Source of the DNA: JBLIAZ01 sp047632015
GTDB lineage: Bacteria; Bacteroidota; Bacteroidia; Flavobacteriales_C; GCA-002722245
Assembly (NCBI GenBank): GCA_047632015.1
Contig: JBLIBC010000167.1
Span: 1-5,987 of the forward strand
Length of the DNA stretch: 5,987 bases
Reading direction: 5' to 3'
The translations under genes were made by a program, and so were the position numbers. The notes under the pieces were generated by a model that saw only the letters and a program-made list of their open reading frames with translations, ran no database searches and was not told the DNA's origin. This document shows, one piece after another, positions 1 through 5,845 of this stretch. Every line of letters starts with the position of its first letter. Position 1 is the first letter of the stretch.

Positions 1-368
1 TTGATGATTTTAGCGCTGAATCTTTGCGCCCAATTTTTGACCAACACATCAGTAATGATGCTGAAATTCTAGCCGATGGATGGAGTGGTTATCAACCATT
101 GAAAGAGAATTATCCGAATTTAAAACAGACCCTTTCTGACAAGGGTAGGAATTTCCCTATGTTACATAATCAAATCAGAAATTTCAAAAATTGGTTAAGA
201 GGAGTACATTCATATTGTAATTGGAAATACCTTGAAAAATACATCAATGAATATTTTTTCCGCTTCAATAGAAGAACTCACAGGAAGTCTATTCTTTCTA
301 AATTAATTGAAAGAATGGTAGAACATCCTTATACTTCATATCAACAAATTAGGGAGTTCGGGACGTAA
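1..368 (+). CDS. IS1595-family (ISXO2-like) transposase, C-terminal part, cut by the window edge
   Basis: This is the C-terminal part of a DDE transposase that would cut and join the ends of an IS1595-type insertion sequence. The frame is open from base 3 and ends with TAA at 366-368, giving about 121 visible residues. The start and the first part of the catalytic domain lie outside the window, so the apparent TTG at 24 is not a real start. Visible family signs are the DGWSGY motif, whose Asp (bases 75-77) is probably a catalytic acid. Next comes the H-N-Q-I-R-N-F-K-N-W-L-R-G-V-H stretch, then the closing INEYFFRFNRR block (bases 243-275). That block holds a conserved Glu at 249-251 and the Arg-rich FNRR signature typical of the family's end. 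No frameshift or internal stop is seen here. Whether the element is intact upstream cannot be judged. The family is clear; activity is unknown. Confidence 0.88.
   Translation, partial: DDFSAESLRPIFDQHISNDAEILADGWSGYQPLKENYPNLKQTLSDKGRNFPMLHNQIRNFKNWLRGVHSYCNWKYLEKYINEYFFRFNRRTHRKSILSKLIERMVEHPYTSYQQIREFGT
1..368 (+). mobile_element. Right part of an IS1595-family insertion sequence, terminal repeat not resolved
   Basis: The transposase tail implies that the right portion of an IS1595-type element lies here. In this family the right inverted repeat usually sits shortly after the stop codon, so the GGGGGTAACTC sequence at about 369-379 is a possible end. The left end is outside the window, so no inverted-repeat match or target duplication can be shown, and the true right boundary may lie a few tens of bases beyond 368. 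Confidence 0.55.
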
Positions 369-425
369 GGGGGTAACTCTATAATACTATTTATTCTGGT
401 TTCGTCATTGGATTAGTGCGGAGGC

Positions 426-470
426 GTGACTTTTAGTCACATTAAAAACTATGGACTTTCAGTCCATAGT
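426..470. repeat. Tandem pair of small hairpins with a shared GACTTTYAGTC core
   Basis: Two perfect hairpins lie seven bases apart. The first pairs GTGAC (426-430) with GTCAC (436-440) around a TTTTA loop. The second pairs ACTATGGACT (448-457) with AGTCCATAGT (461-470) around a TTC loop. Both contain the core GACTTTYAGTC, while the outer stem bases differ but remain complementary, as expected if the structure is conserved rather than the sequence. They sit between two insertion sequences and are followed by T-rich sequence (471-480). The second hairpin could therefore terminate transcription arriving from the IS1595 side. They could equally be REP-like intergenic repeats. Confidence 0.7.
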
Positions 471-486
471 GGTTTATTTAATCATT

Positions 487-552
487 TGATTATCAGTGTT
501 TTAAGTTTGTTTTAGTCGTTAATTTATTGTATATTTATCTGATAATCAGATA
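487..552. repeat. Overlapping inverted repeats just upstream of the ISAs1 transposase
   Basis: TGATTATCAG (487-496) has an exact reverse complement, CTGATAATCA, at 539-548. The second copy is also part of a local palindrome, TATCTGA-TAA-TCAGATA (536-552), with seven-base arms. These sit directly upstream of the transposase start at 562 and overlap the candidate promoter. They could be binding sites for the transposase or a repressor, or a leader hairpin damping translation. The repeats are visible; their function is inference. Confidence 0.5.
506..537 (+). promoter_or_regulatory. Candidate Bacteroidota-type promoter for the ISAs1 transposase
   Basis: TTTG at 506-509 is followed, after 20 bases, by TATATTTA at 530-537. 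This matches the Bacteroidota TAnnTTTG -7 element except for the final G. The start codon lies 24 bases further on. The match is imperfect and the region is AT-rich, so chance agreement is possible. Confidence 0.3.
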
Positions 553-561
553 CTTATAAGG

Positions 562-1656
562 ATGGATAAAATAAATTTATTGTCGTATTTTTCAGAAATG
601 AAAGATCCACGTGTTGAACGAACTCGCTATCATCTTTTAGATGATATAATTTTCATTTCTATAGCATCAGTACTCAGTGGCGCTGAATCTTGGAATGAAA
701 TAGCGCGTTATGGGGTTTTAAAAAAGGAGTGGCTAGAAACATTTTTAGAATTACCTTATGGAATACCTTCTCACGATACTTTTAATCGTTTTTTTTCTTC
801 CTTAGACCCTCAAGAATTTGAAAGCTGTTTTTCAAAATGGATAAGTGACATATATAAGCGAACAAAAGGAGAAGTTATTTGTATTGACGGGAAAACAATG
901 TGCGGTTCTCGTAATCAAGGCTGCCAATCGGCTACACATATTGTGAGTGCTTGGGCTGATAAAAATGAACTAATTCTGGGGCAACTTAAAGTGAACGAAA
1001 AGTCCAATGAAATCACAGCTATCCCTTTGTTGTTAGATACATTATTGATAAAAGACTGTGTGATTACAATTGATGCAATGGGTTGTCAAAAATCAATTGC
1101 AAAGAAAATTATTAATAAGCAAGCTGACTACATTCTTGCTGTAAAAGCTAATCAAAAAGAACTGCATGATGATATTTTAGATAGTTTTAGAACACTCCCC
1201 GTGGTTGATGTTTTTGAAGAGTTAGATTTTGGACATGGAAGAATTGAGAATAGAAAGTGTTCAATATTAACTGATTTAAGCTTAGTGTTTGCACGTGATA
1301 ACTGGAAAGGATTGACTTCAATTATTAGAATAGAACGTATCCGTGAATTTAAAGCAACAGGTAAAATTGAAAAAGAAACTAGTCACTATATAAGTAGCTT
1401 AGATCAAGTGAAAGAAATAGGTCTAGGTGTCAGAAAACACTGGGGTATTGAGAATAAAGTTCACTGGGTTCTTGATGTGGCTTTTAATGAAGATTCTTCT
1501 CGAAAAAGAGCAGGTTATGCGGCAGAAAATTACTCCACAATTAACAGAATCGCTCTAAACTTATTGAAAAAATATGATGCCAAAATCGGAATTAAAGCAA
1601 GAAGAAAAATGGCGGGGTGGGATAATCAATATTTACTAAAGGTCATGAGAAATTAG
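562..1656 (+). CDS. ISAs1-family (H-repeat type) transposase, full length
   Basis: This is a DDE transposase of the ISAs1 family, related to the H-repeat proteins found with Rhs loci in enterobacteria. It would catalyse cut-and-join transposition of its own element. The protein has 364 residues, the usual size for the family. Residues about 5-95 form the N-terminal DDE_Tnp_1-associated domain, with the typical DPRVERTRYHLLDD opening and the SHDTFNRFF motif. Residues about 100-335 form the RNase H-like catalytic domain. The likely catalytic acids are Asp109 in IDGKT, Asp171 in ITIDAMGCQ and Glu297 in RKHWGIEN. The family blocks ADYILAVKANQ and HWVLDVAFNED are also present. The ATG at 562 is the natural start because MDKxxLLxYFSExxDPR is a typical beginning for this family. 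No internal stop or shift is seen, so the gene appears intact and probably expressible. It lies between an IS1595 remnant and a large T9SS protein gene and shares no function with the latter. Confidence 0.96.
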   Translation: MDKINLLSYFSEMKDPRVERTRYHLLDDIIFISIASVLSGAESWNEIARYGVLKKEWLETFLELPYGIPSHDTFNRFFSSLDPQEFESCFSKWISDIYKRTKGEVICIDGKTMCGSRNQGCQSATHIVSAWADKNELILGQLKVNEKSNEITAIPLLLDTLLIKDCVITIDAMGCQKSIAKKIINKQADYILAVKANQKELHDDILDSFRTLPVVDVFEELDFGHGRIENRKCSILTDLSLVFARDNWKGLTSIIRIERIREFKATGKIEKETSHYISSLDQVKEIGLGVRKHWGIENKVHWVLDVAFNEDSSRKRAGYAAENYSTINRIALNLLKKYDAKIGIKARRKMAGWDNQYLLKVMRN

Positions 1657-1670
1657 ATGCGTTTGCCCTG
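1656..1670. repeat. Probable right terminal inverted repeat of the ISAs1 element
   Basis: GATGCGTTTGCCCTG begins on the last base of the transposase stop codon. Read inward it is CAGGGCAAACGCATC, which fits my recollection of ISAs1/H-repeat ends starting with CAGGGC. The position directly after the gene fits an IS end. No partner repeat was found upstream of the gene, so the assignment rests on position and family resemblance alone. Confidence 0.55.
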
Positions 1671-1679
1671 TAGCGCATA

Positions 1680-1708
1680 CTTGACTAAAGAAATAGAGTT
1701 TAATTTTT
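1680..1708 (+). promoter_or_regulatory. Weak promoter candidate for the large secreted protein
   Basis: CTTG at 1680-1683 and TAATTTTT at 1701-1708 resemble the Bacteroidota -33 and TAnnTTTG elements with one mismatch each and a 17-base spacer, shorter than ideal. They lie in the 53-bp gap between the IS right end (1670) and the ATG at 1724. If the IS displaced the original promoter, transcription could instead come from here or read through from the transposase. Evidence is thin. Confidence 0.2.
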
Positions 1709-1723
1709 ACTTACTTTTACATA

Positions 1724-4700
1724 ATGGATAAAGAATCGATTTTGAAGTATTTTCAGTATTGCTTAAGACATTTTTTTTTATTGGTTTTTTTTAAAGCTTT
1801 CAATTCACCAATTAAATCATTGTTCAGCCTAGTTTTTTGTTTTCTTAGTGCAATTACAGTAGATTCTCAAAGTTCTGAACCAGGAAGTGTAGATGTCAAT
1901 TACATGTCCAGCGATGTTGGAAGCCACAATAACTATCCAAAATTTAATATTGAAAAAGCTGTTGTGGATAGCTTGGGAAGAGTTACTGCTATTGGCCGAG
2001 AATCATACCATGATAATAGTTTCAGTAAAATTGCCAGGTTTTTACCTAATGGAGATGAAGATCCGTCTTTTGTGATGGGTACAGGATTTAGCGGGTCATC
2101 GTTCTGGGGTTTTTCGGACATTGGTTTGCAAAGTGATGGAAGTATTATCCTTACAGGCTCCTTTACTGAATATAATGGAGTAGAGGTTCAGGACATAATT
2201 CGGTTATCTCCTAACGGAACTTTGGATAACTCATTTGCTTTTGCGGGAGGAAATAGCACGATCGGACTAATTAGCAAAGTGATTGTGAGAAATGACTCTT
2301 TGTTTTTAGCAGGAAAATTTAATGAAATTTCTTCGGGGATCAACTTAATTAAATTAGGCAAGGACGGAAATCGAGATTACTCTTTCGGAAACTATTCTGA
2401 CTTGTATTGGCTTACTAATGATGTCTCTTCGATTTTGGATTTTAAAATAGATTCGTTTAACAGACTTTATTTATGCGGAAAATTTACTTTTAGAGATACT
2501 ATTAGTGTTCAAGGTTTAGCCCGATTTTTACCAAATGGACGGTTGGATAATAGTTTTAAATTTGACGGCTCTGACGTAAATGGTAAAATCGAAACTATTG
2601 CACCGCTTTCGACTGGACAAACTGTTATTGCTGGTAATTCTTATCAGGCCGGGTTCATGAGTAGAGGAATGGCTAAACTTAATGATAATGCTAGCATTGA
2701 CGAGACATTCGAGATGTTTTGGGCCTCTAAAACTGGGACGAAAATGATTGTCCAACCGGACGATAAGATATTAGTATACGGGTATGAAAATAATGGATAC
2801 TTTTTTTATCAGAATGAATCAGAGGGTGTAATTAGGATTTTTCCCGATGGAGCAATTGACACTACATTTCGCCAAATGTTGCTTCCTGAAACTTATGAAG
2901 TTTTGCATGTGGAACCAAAAACTAATGGCTACTTGTTGGCTGGAAGAATTGGTGTTCATGGGGGTAGGGCTTTTAAAAATTTGGTTAACATAGATTTTAG
3001 CGGAAACCTGATGCCTGGATTTGAAAATTTGGGTACTGGAATTAGAGGTAGAGTCAATAAAATTGTAGAAGCCAGTCAAGGAAAAGTATACATCCTTGGA
3101 GAGTTTGACGCAATCGGGAATCAAAGGCAAGGTAGAATCGCGAGGTTGGACAGTAAAGGTGAATATGATCCAAGTTTTGTGACAAATGGTGGATTTCCAA
3201 CGATGGATCGATCGGGAAATTGGCTGCCACCAGCGAATCCTGAAGACTTTATGTTTTTGAACGAAAACGAGGAGCTTTATTTAATGGGAAACACTAGTTT
3301 TTTTTATGGTGATATGGTACCTAGTAGTGTTGTTAAACTTCAAGCTAACGGGCAAAGAGATTCTTTATTTAAAATTTCTGGTTTTGATTATGGGTGGGTT
3401 ATAATTGATGGTATGATTCCTCTGACTTCTGGAAAATTTTTAGCTATTGGGAAATATGATGGGGGAGTGACACAAGCAGATAAAAGGGTTTTTAGATTAA
3501 ACCAAGATGGGTCTTATGACGCAGCTTTTGGAGGAGATAGTGGAGTAGATGAAGCGGGAATAACCTCCTATATTACTAAACCGAATCAGGATGAAGTTTT
3601 TATATCTTATACATACTATGAAAGCGGCTATGAAGCAAGTGTGCATGTTCTGGATTTAAATGGAGATAGTATTGGTCATTTAGGTGTGTTTAAAGGATTT
3701 CCGTCGAATTCGAAGCCCATAACGAAAATTATAGAGAGAGGTAGTAAATTTTTTATAGTGGGAGATTTCCTGACATACGATGGGGATACTGTAAATAATG
3801 TATTGGTGCTAGATTCCAATTTTAAGCGAGATAGCACATTTAAAAGTGGATCCGGATTTGATGGAAAGGTTGTTGATTTAGAGGTTACAGCTAACGGAAA
3901 ACTCATGTTCGGCGGTAATTTTTCGAAGTATAACGGAGTTCCAGCAAACAATTTAATTCAGTTAAATGCAGATGGATCGGTCGACGTCAATTTTAATTCT
4001 GGGACAGGGATTGATGGCTACGGAGAAATTCAAGAGGTCACTATTTTGAATGACGGATCAGTTATGGTTGGCGGTGAATTTAAGTCGTTTAATGGTGTAA
4101 GTAAAAGTAATCTAGTTAAGATAAAGGGCAGTCCCTCATTATCTAAATGTAAATTTGATGTCGGTATCTCAGAATATCAAGCAATTACATGTGATTCAAC
4201 CGTTGGTTCGGTTGTTATGAAGGGACTTTACGGTACCAAGCCCTATAAGTTCAAGTATTTAAATGTGTTAAACTATACAGATTCTATTGCTTATGTGGAT
4301 AAAGTAGGCGAGGTGATTTGTGTGGTTACAGATGCAACGGGGTGCACCGATACTGTTTCTACAGTAATGGATGGACCAGATAATTTAGGGTACATGGATG
4401 TGGAACCTTTTTTTTCAACGATAGGATTTAGGCCTGGATTTGCCATCAGCACAGAATTGGAAGTTGTTAATCACGGATGTGCAGAGGCCGGTGATATGGT
4501 TTGGATTAAATATGACTCGCTCCTGAATTATAACAGTGCAATACCTGCTGCCGACAGTACTGATGGCTATGTTGCTTTTTGGAAATATGAAAAGCTAAAC
4601 TTTGGTGATAGTACTTTCAAAGTAAAAATAAAATTTGATGTGAGTTTAATGTCTTCCATAGGTGACACAGTGAATATTGAAGTAAGTGGTGGGTCTTTTG

Positions 4701-5461
4701 CAAGTGACTTCGATACGACAAATAACTTGAAGAATTATCAATTCCCAATTATTAATGGATATGATCCGAATGACATTGCGGTTTATCCTATGGGGTTATG
4801 TGGAGATGGTGTGATAGACTCGGCTCAAACACTAACTTATACGATCAGGTTTCAGAATACCGGAAATGCGGAAGCAGTTAATATTCATGTTATTGACAGT
4901 TTAGATTCCGACCTTGATTTTGCGACATTTAAATTAATTTCTTCAAGTCATGATTTGCAAATAGTAAATTATGATGATTATGTGGTGAAATTTCAATTCG
5001 ACTCCATCATGTTGCCTGACAGCGCTCATAATGAGCCCCATAGTCATGGGAAAATAATATATCAAATTGATTCCAAAAGTGACATAAGTCCTGTTGTCAA
5101 TGTATTTAATAGGGCTGATATATATTTTGATTATAATCCAGCCGTATTAACTAACAAGGTGCGCAACATTGTTGTTCACGATGTTTCCACTATGAGATGT
5201 GATGATTTGGGAGATTCCGATATACAAAAATTGAGTTTTATCATTGCACCAAACCCAAATAGAGGAGAGTTTAAAATAGTAGGAGAATCAAGAATCAATG
5301 CTCTCGCAATTTTTGATCAAGCAGGTCGGTTAGTTCAGGCAATTACACCTTCGAATTCTCAAAGCTCAATTGAGATTCAACTTGATAAAAGCGGAGTTTA
5401 CTTTGTTCATGTTCAATCTGGGGATGTAACTGAAGTTTTAAAAGCGGTTGTGGTTAGGTAA
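1724..5461 (+). CDS. Large T9SS-secreted protein: delta-60 repeat propellers, SprB-like segment, DUF7619-type domain, type A sorting domain
   Basis: This 1245-residue protein is probably exported by the Sec system, then moved across the outer membrane by T9SS and attached to the surface or released. Its ligand or substrate is not evident and no catalytic motif was seen. Residues 1-50 are hydrophobic with scattered Lys/Arg and should act as a long signal peptide. Residues about 78-802 carry about 14 delta-60 repeats: a G-x-hydrophobic strand, a GxF turn, and an endpiece like LNxDGSxDxxF. The closing Phe falls at 116, 171, 221, 278, 329, 382, 433, 485, 549, 602, 656, 706 and 757. Residues about 809-883 resemble a SprB/PKD-like unit (VTDATGCTDTV). 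Residues about 888-1010 look Ig-like. Residues about 1012-1150 match the DUF7619-type domain (GYDPNDIAVYP, YTIRFQNTGNAEAVNI, SHGKIIYQID, IYFDYNP). Residues about 1170-1245 are a type A sorting domain starting at APNPNRGEF and ending in a KAVVVR-like basic tail. ATG 1724 is the first Met after an in-frame stop at 1694. TTG at 1781 is a plausible alternative start giving a more normal signal peptide. No internal Met lies between them. Confidence 0.93.
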   Translation: MDKESILKYFQYCLRHFFLLVFFKAFNSPIKSLFSLVFCFLSAITVDSQSSEPGSVDVNYMSSDVGSHNNYPKFNIEKAVVDSLGRVTAIGRESYHDNSFSKIARFLPNGDEDPSFVMGTGFSGSSFWGFSDIGLQSDGSIILTGSFTEYNGVEVQDIIRLSPNGTLDNSFAFAGGNSTIGLISKVIVRNDSLFLAGKFNEISSGINLIKLGKDGNRDYSFGNYSDLYWLTNDVSSILDFKIDSFNRLYLCGKFTFRDTISVQGLARFLPNGRLDNSFKFDGSDVNGKIETIAPLSTGQTVIAGNSYQAGFMSRGMAKLNDNASIDETFEMFWASKTGTKMIVQPDDKILVYGYENNGYFFYQNESEGVIRIFPDGAIDTTFRQMLLPETYEVLHVEPKTNGYLLAGRIGVHGGRAFKNLVNIDFSGNLMPGFENLGTGIRGRVNKIVEASQGKVYILGEFDAIGNQRQGRIARLDSKGEYDPSFVTNGGFPTMDRSGNWLPPANPEDFMFLNENEELYLMGNTSFFYGDMVPSSVVKLQANGQRDSLFKISGFDYGWVIIDGMIPLTSGKFLAIGKYDGGVTQADKRVFRLNQDGSYDAAFGGDSGVDEAGITSYITKPNQDEVFISYTYYESGYEASVHVLDLNGDSIGHLGVFKGFPSNSKPITKIIERGSKFFIVGDFLTYDGDTVNNVLVLDSNFKRDSTFKSGSGFDGKVVDLEVTANGKLMFGGNFSKYNGVPANNLIQLNADGSVDVNFNSGTGIDGYGEIQEVTILNDGSVMVGGEFKSFNGVSKSNLVKIKGSPSLSKCKFDVGISEYQAITCDSTVGSVVMKGLYGTKPYKFKYLNVLNYTDSIAYVDKVGEVICVVTDATGCTDTVSTVMDGPDNLGYMDVEPFFSTIGFRPGFAISTELEVVNHGCAEAGDMVWIKYDSLLNYNSAIPAADSTDGYVAFWKYEKLNFGDSTFKVKIKFDVSLMSSIGDTVNIEVSGGSFASDFDTTNNLKNYQFPIINGYDPNDIAVYPMGLCGDGVIDSAQTLTYTIRFQNTGNAEAVNIHVIDSLDSDLDFATFKLISSSHDLQIVNYDDYVVKFQFDSIMLPDSAHNEPHSHGKIIYQIDSKSDISPVVNVFNRADIYFDYNPAVLTNKVRNIVVHDVSTMRCDDLGDSDIQKLSFIIAPNPNRGEFKIVGESRINALAIFDQAGRLVQAITPSNSQSSIEIQLDKSGVYFVHVQSGDVTEVLKAVVVR

Positions 5462-5598
5462 ATCCCGCCCAGTGGAAGAGATAGGAGTTTATTTAAGAGA
5501 GTCTATGCAAGCAATGAAAGCTATCTCCGTTGGAGAAGGTGAATTGGCTTCGGCATAAGGTCAAAACAACAAATTAGAGTAAGAAAGGCCCGTACTCC
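5462..5598. other. Intergenic stretch after the secreted protein, no gene supported
   Basis: No gene or clear signal is supported in these 137 bases. There is a small hairpin, TCTCC-GTT-GGAGA (5524-5536), without a following T-run, so it is not a convincing terminator. A 17-codon open frame (5505-5558) is too short to call. The repeated CGTACT at 5591-5596 and 5599-5604 straddles the left edge of the palindromic element that follows. Confidence 0.6.
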
Positions 5599-5601
5599 CG
5601 T

Positions 5602-5635
5602 ACTTTCAGACTTAAACGCAGTGGTGTCTGAAAGT
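5602..5635 (+). terminator. Hairpin in the left arm, possible terminator for the secreted protein gene
   Basis: ACTTTCAGAC (5602-5611) pairs perfectly with GTCTGAAAGT (5626-5635) around a 14-base loop, and the stem is followed by TTTATTA. This is the first strong hairpin with a T-rich 3' side after the stop codon at 5461, about 140 bp downstream. The stem is only moderately GC-rich and the loop is large, so termination is a guess. The hairpin is primarily part of the palindromic element. Confidence 0.35.
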
Positions 5636-5644
5636 TTTATTACA

Positions 5645-5657
5645 GGGCTTCTAGCCC
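5645..5657. repeat. Short hairpin GGGCT-TCT-AGCCC, inner left copy
   Basis: This five-base perfect stem with a TCT loop lies 10 bases inside the left arm. Its core GGCTTCTAGCC recurs in inverted orientation at 5787-5797. It can therefore form either a local hairpin or the long-range stem of the element. Confidence 0.6.
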
Positions 5658-5681
5658 GGATCGCATACCCCATCTTACTAG

Positions 5682-5736
5682 TAACTTTATAAACAAACAC
5701 TATTGAAGCAGTCCTTCAAAGTGATTGTAAAAGTTA
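5682..5736. repeat. Central imperfect stem-loop of the palindromic element
   Basis: The centre of the element folds into a long interrupted hairpin. TAACTTT (5682-5688) pairs with AAAGTTA (5730-5736), ACAA (5693-5696) with TTGT (5725-5728), CACT (5698-5701) with AGTG (5720-5723), and TTGAAG (5703-5708) with CTTCAA (5714-5719). The loop is CAGTC. One A-A mismatch, one bulged A and a small asymmetric loop interrupt it. The 21 pairs are read directly; whether the fold forms in DNA or RNA is inference. Confidence 0.5.
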
Positions 5737-5750
5737 GCGTGGTTGTAAAG

Positions 5751-5768
5751 ATGATAACCTTTTATCAT
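5751..5768. repeat. Hairpin ATGATAA-CCTT-TTATCAT
   Basis: This perfect seven-base stem with a four-base loop lies inside the palindromic element, between the central stem-loop and the right inner hairpin. It has no matching partner on the left side and is AT-rich, so it is weaker than the neighbouring stems. Confidence 0.5.
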
Positions 5769-5784
5769 GAAAGTAAATCGTAAT

Positions 5785-5799
5785 AAGGCTAGAAGCCTT
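5785..5799. repeat. Short hairpin AAGGCT-AGA-AGCCTT, inner right copy
   Basis: This six-base perfect stem with an AGA loop is the inverted partner of the hairpin at 5645-5657 over 11 bases. The outer stem bases differ between the two copies (GG/CC there, AAG/CTT here) yet still pair locally, which suggests selection on the small hairpin. Confidence 0.6.
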
Positions 5800-5845
5800 T
5801 ATCATTCATCTTTCAGACACCACTGCGTTTAAGTCTGAAAGTACG

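Larger units (their letters stand above)
506..1670 (+). mobile_element. ISAs1-family insertion sequence, right end identified, left boundary unresolved
   Basis: A complete ISAs1-type transposase gene ends exactly where a probable right terminal repeat begins (1656-1670). That compact right end is normal for this family. The expected left repeat, reading about CAGGGCAAACGC on the + strand, was not found anywhere between 369 and 561. The left coordinate given here is only the start of the candidate promoter, not a proven element end. The left end may be strongly diverged or deleted, in which case this copy could not move by itself despite an intact gene. No 8-10 bp target duplication could be assigned. 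Confidence 0.6.
5599..5845. repeat. 247-bp palindromic element with perfect 36-bp inverted arms (MITE-like or REP-like)
   Basis: Bases 5599-5634 are the exact reverse complement of 5810-5845, a 36-bp arm with no mismatch, separated by 175 bp. Nested inside, GGCTTCTAGCC (5646-5656) is the reverse complement of GGCTAGAAGCC (5787-5797), adding 11 bp in register. Each arm also folds on itself: CTTTCAGAC pairs with GTCTGAAAG in both. Taking CTTTCAG as the element end, both sides are flanked by TA (5601-5602 and 5842-5843). That would fit insertion into TA, but the same bases are also part of the palindrome. The interior has no open frame of note. A non-autonomous transposable element is the leading reading; a REP-type palindrome pair or a structured RNA are alternatives. 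I do not recognise the family. Confidence 0.75.

Noticed and set aside
11..17. TAGCGCT near the window start as a target duplication partner of TAGCGCA at 1671
   Set aside because: It is inside the IS1595 coding sequence, a similar TAGCGC also occurs inside the ISAs1 gene near 702, and six bases can match by chance.
1657..1678. ATGCG and CGCAT flanking the ISAs1 right end as a terminator or target duplication
   Set aside because: The stem is only five bases with a 12-base loop and no T-run. A duplication should be direct, not inverted, and needs a left copy that is not visible.
1893..2121. Overlapping open frames on both strands (+ 1893-2075 and - 1933-2121)
   Set aside because: They lie inside the well-supported secreted protein gene, show no recognisable motif and are explained as shadows of its codon use.
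2528..3951. Minus-strand open frames at 2528-2755, 2819-3130 and 3676-3951
   Set aside because: All are antisense to clear delta-60 repeats, with no domain or start-site support.
5524..5536. Hairpin TCTCC-GTT-GGAGA as intrinsic terminator of the secreted protein gene
   Set aside because: The stem is five bases and is followed by A/G-rich sequence instead of a T-run.
5505..5558. Seventeen-codon open frame MQAMKAISVGEGELASA, open further upstream without a start
   Set aside because: Too short, no family resemblance and no start context. It might be a gene remnant but nothing supports that.
5599..5845. CRISPR array or integron attC site
   Set aside because: The repeated arms are inverted, only two in number and 175 bp apart, with no spacer series. 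The paired RYYYAAC and GTTRRRY boxes needed for attC were not found.
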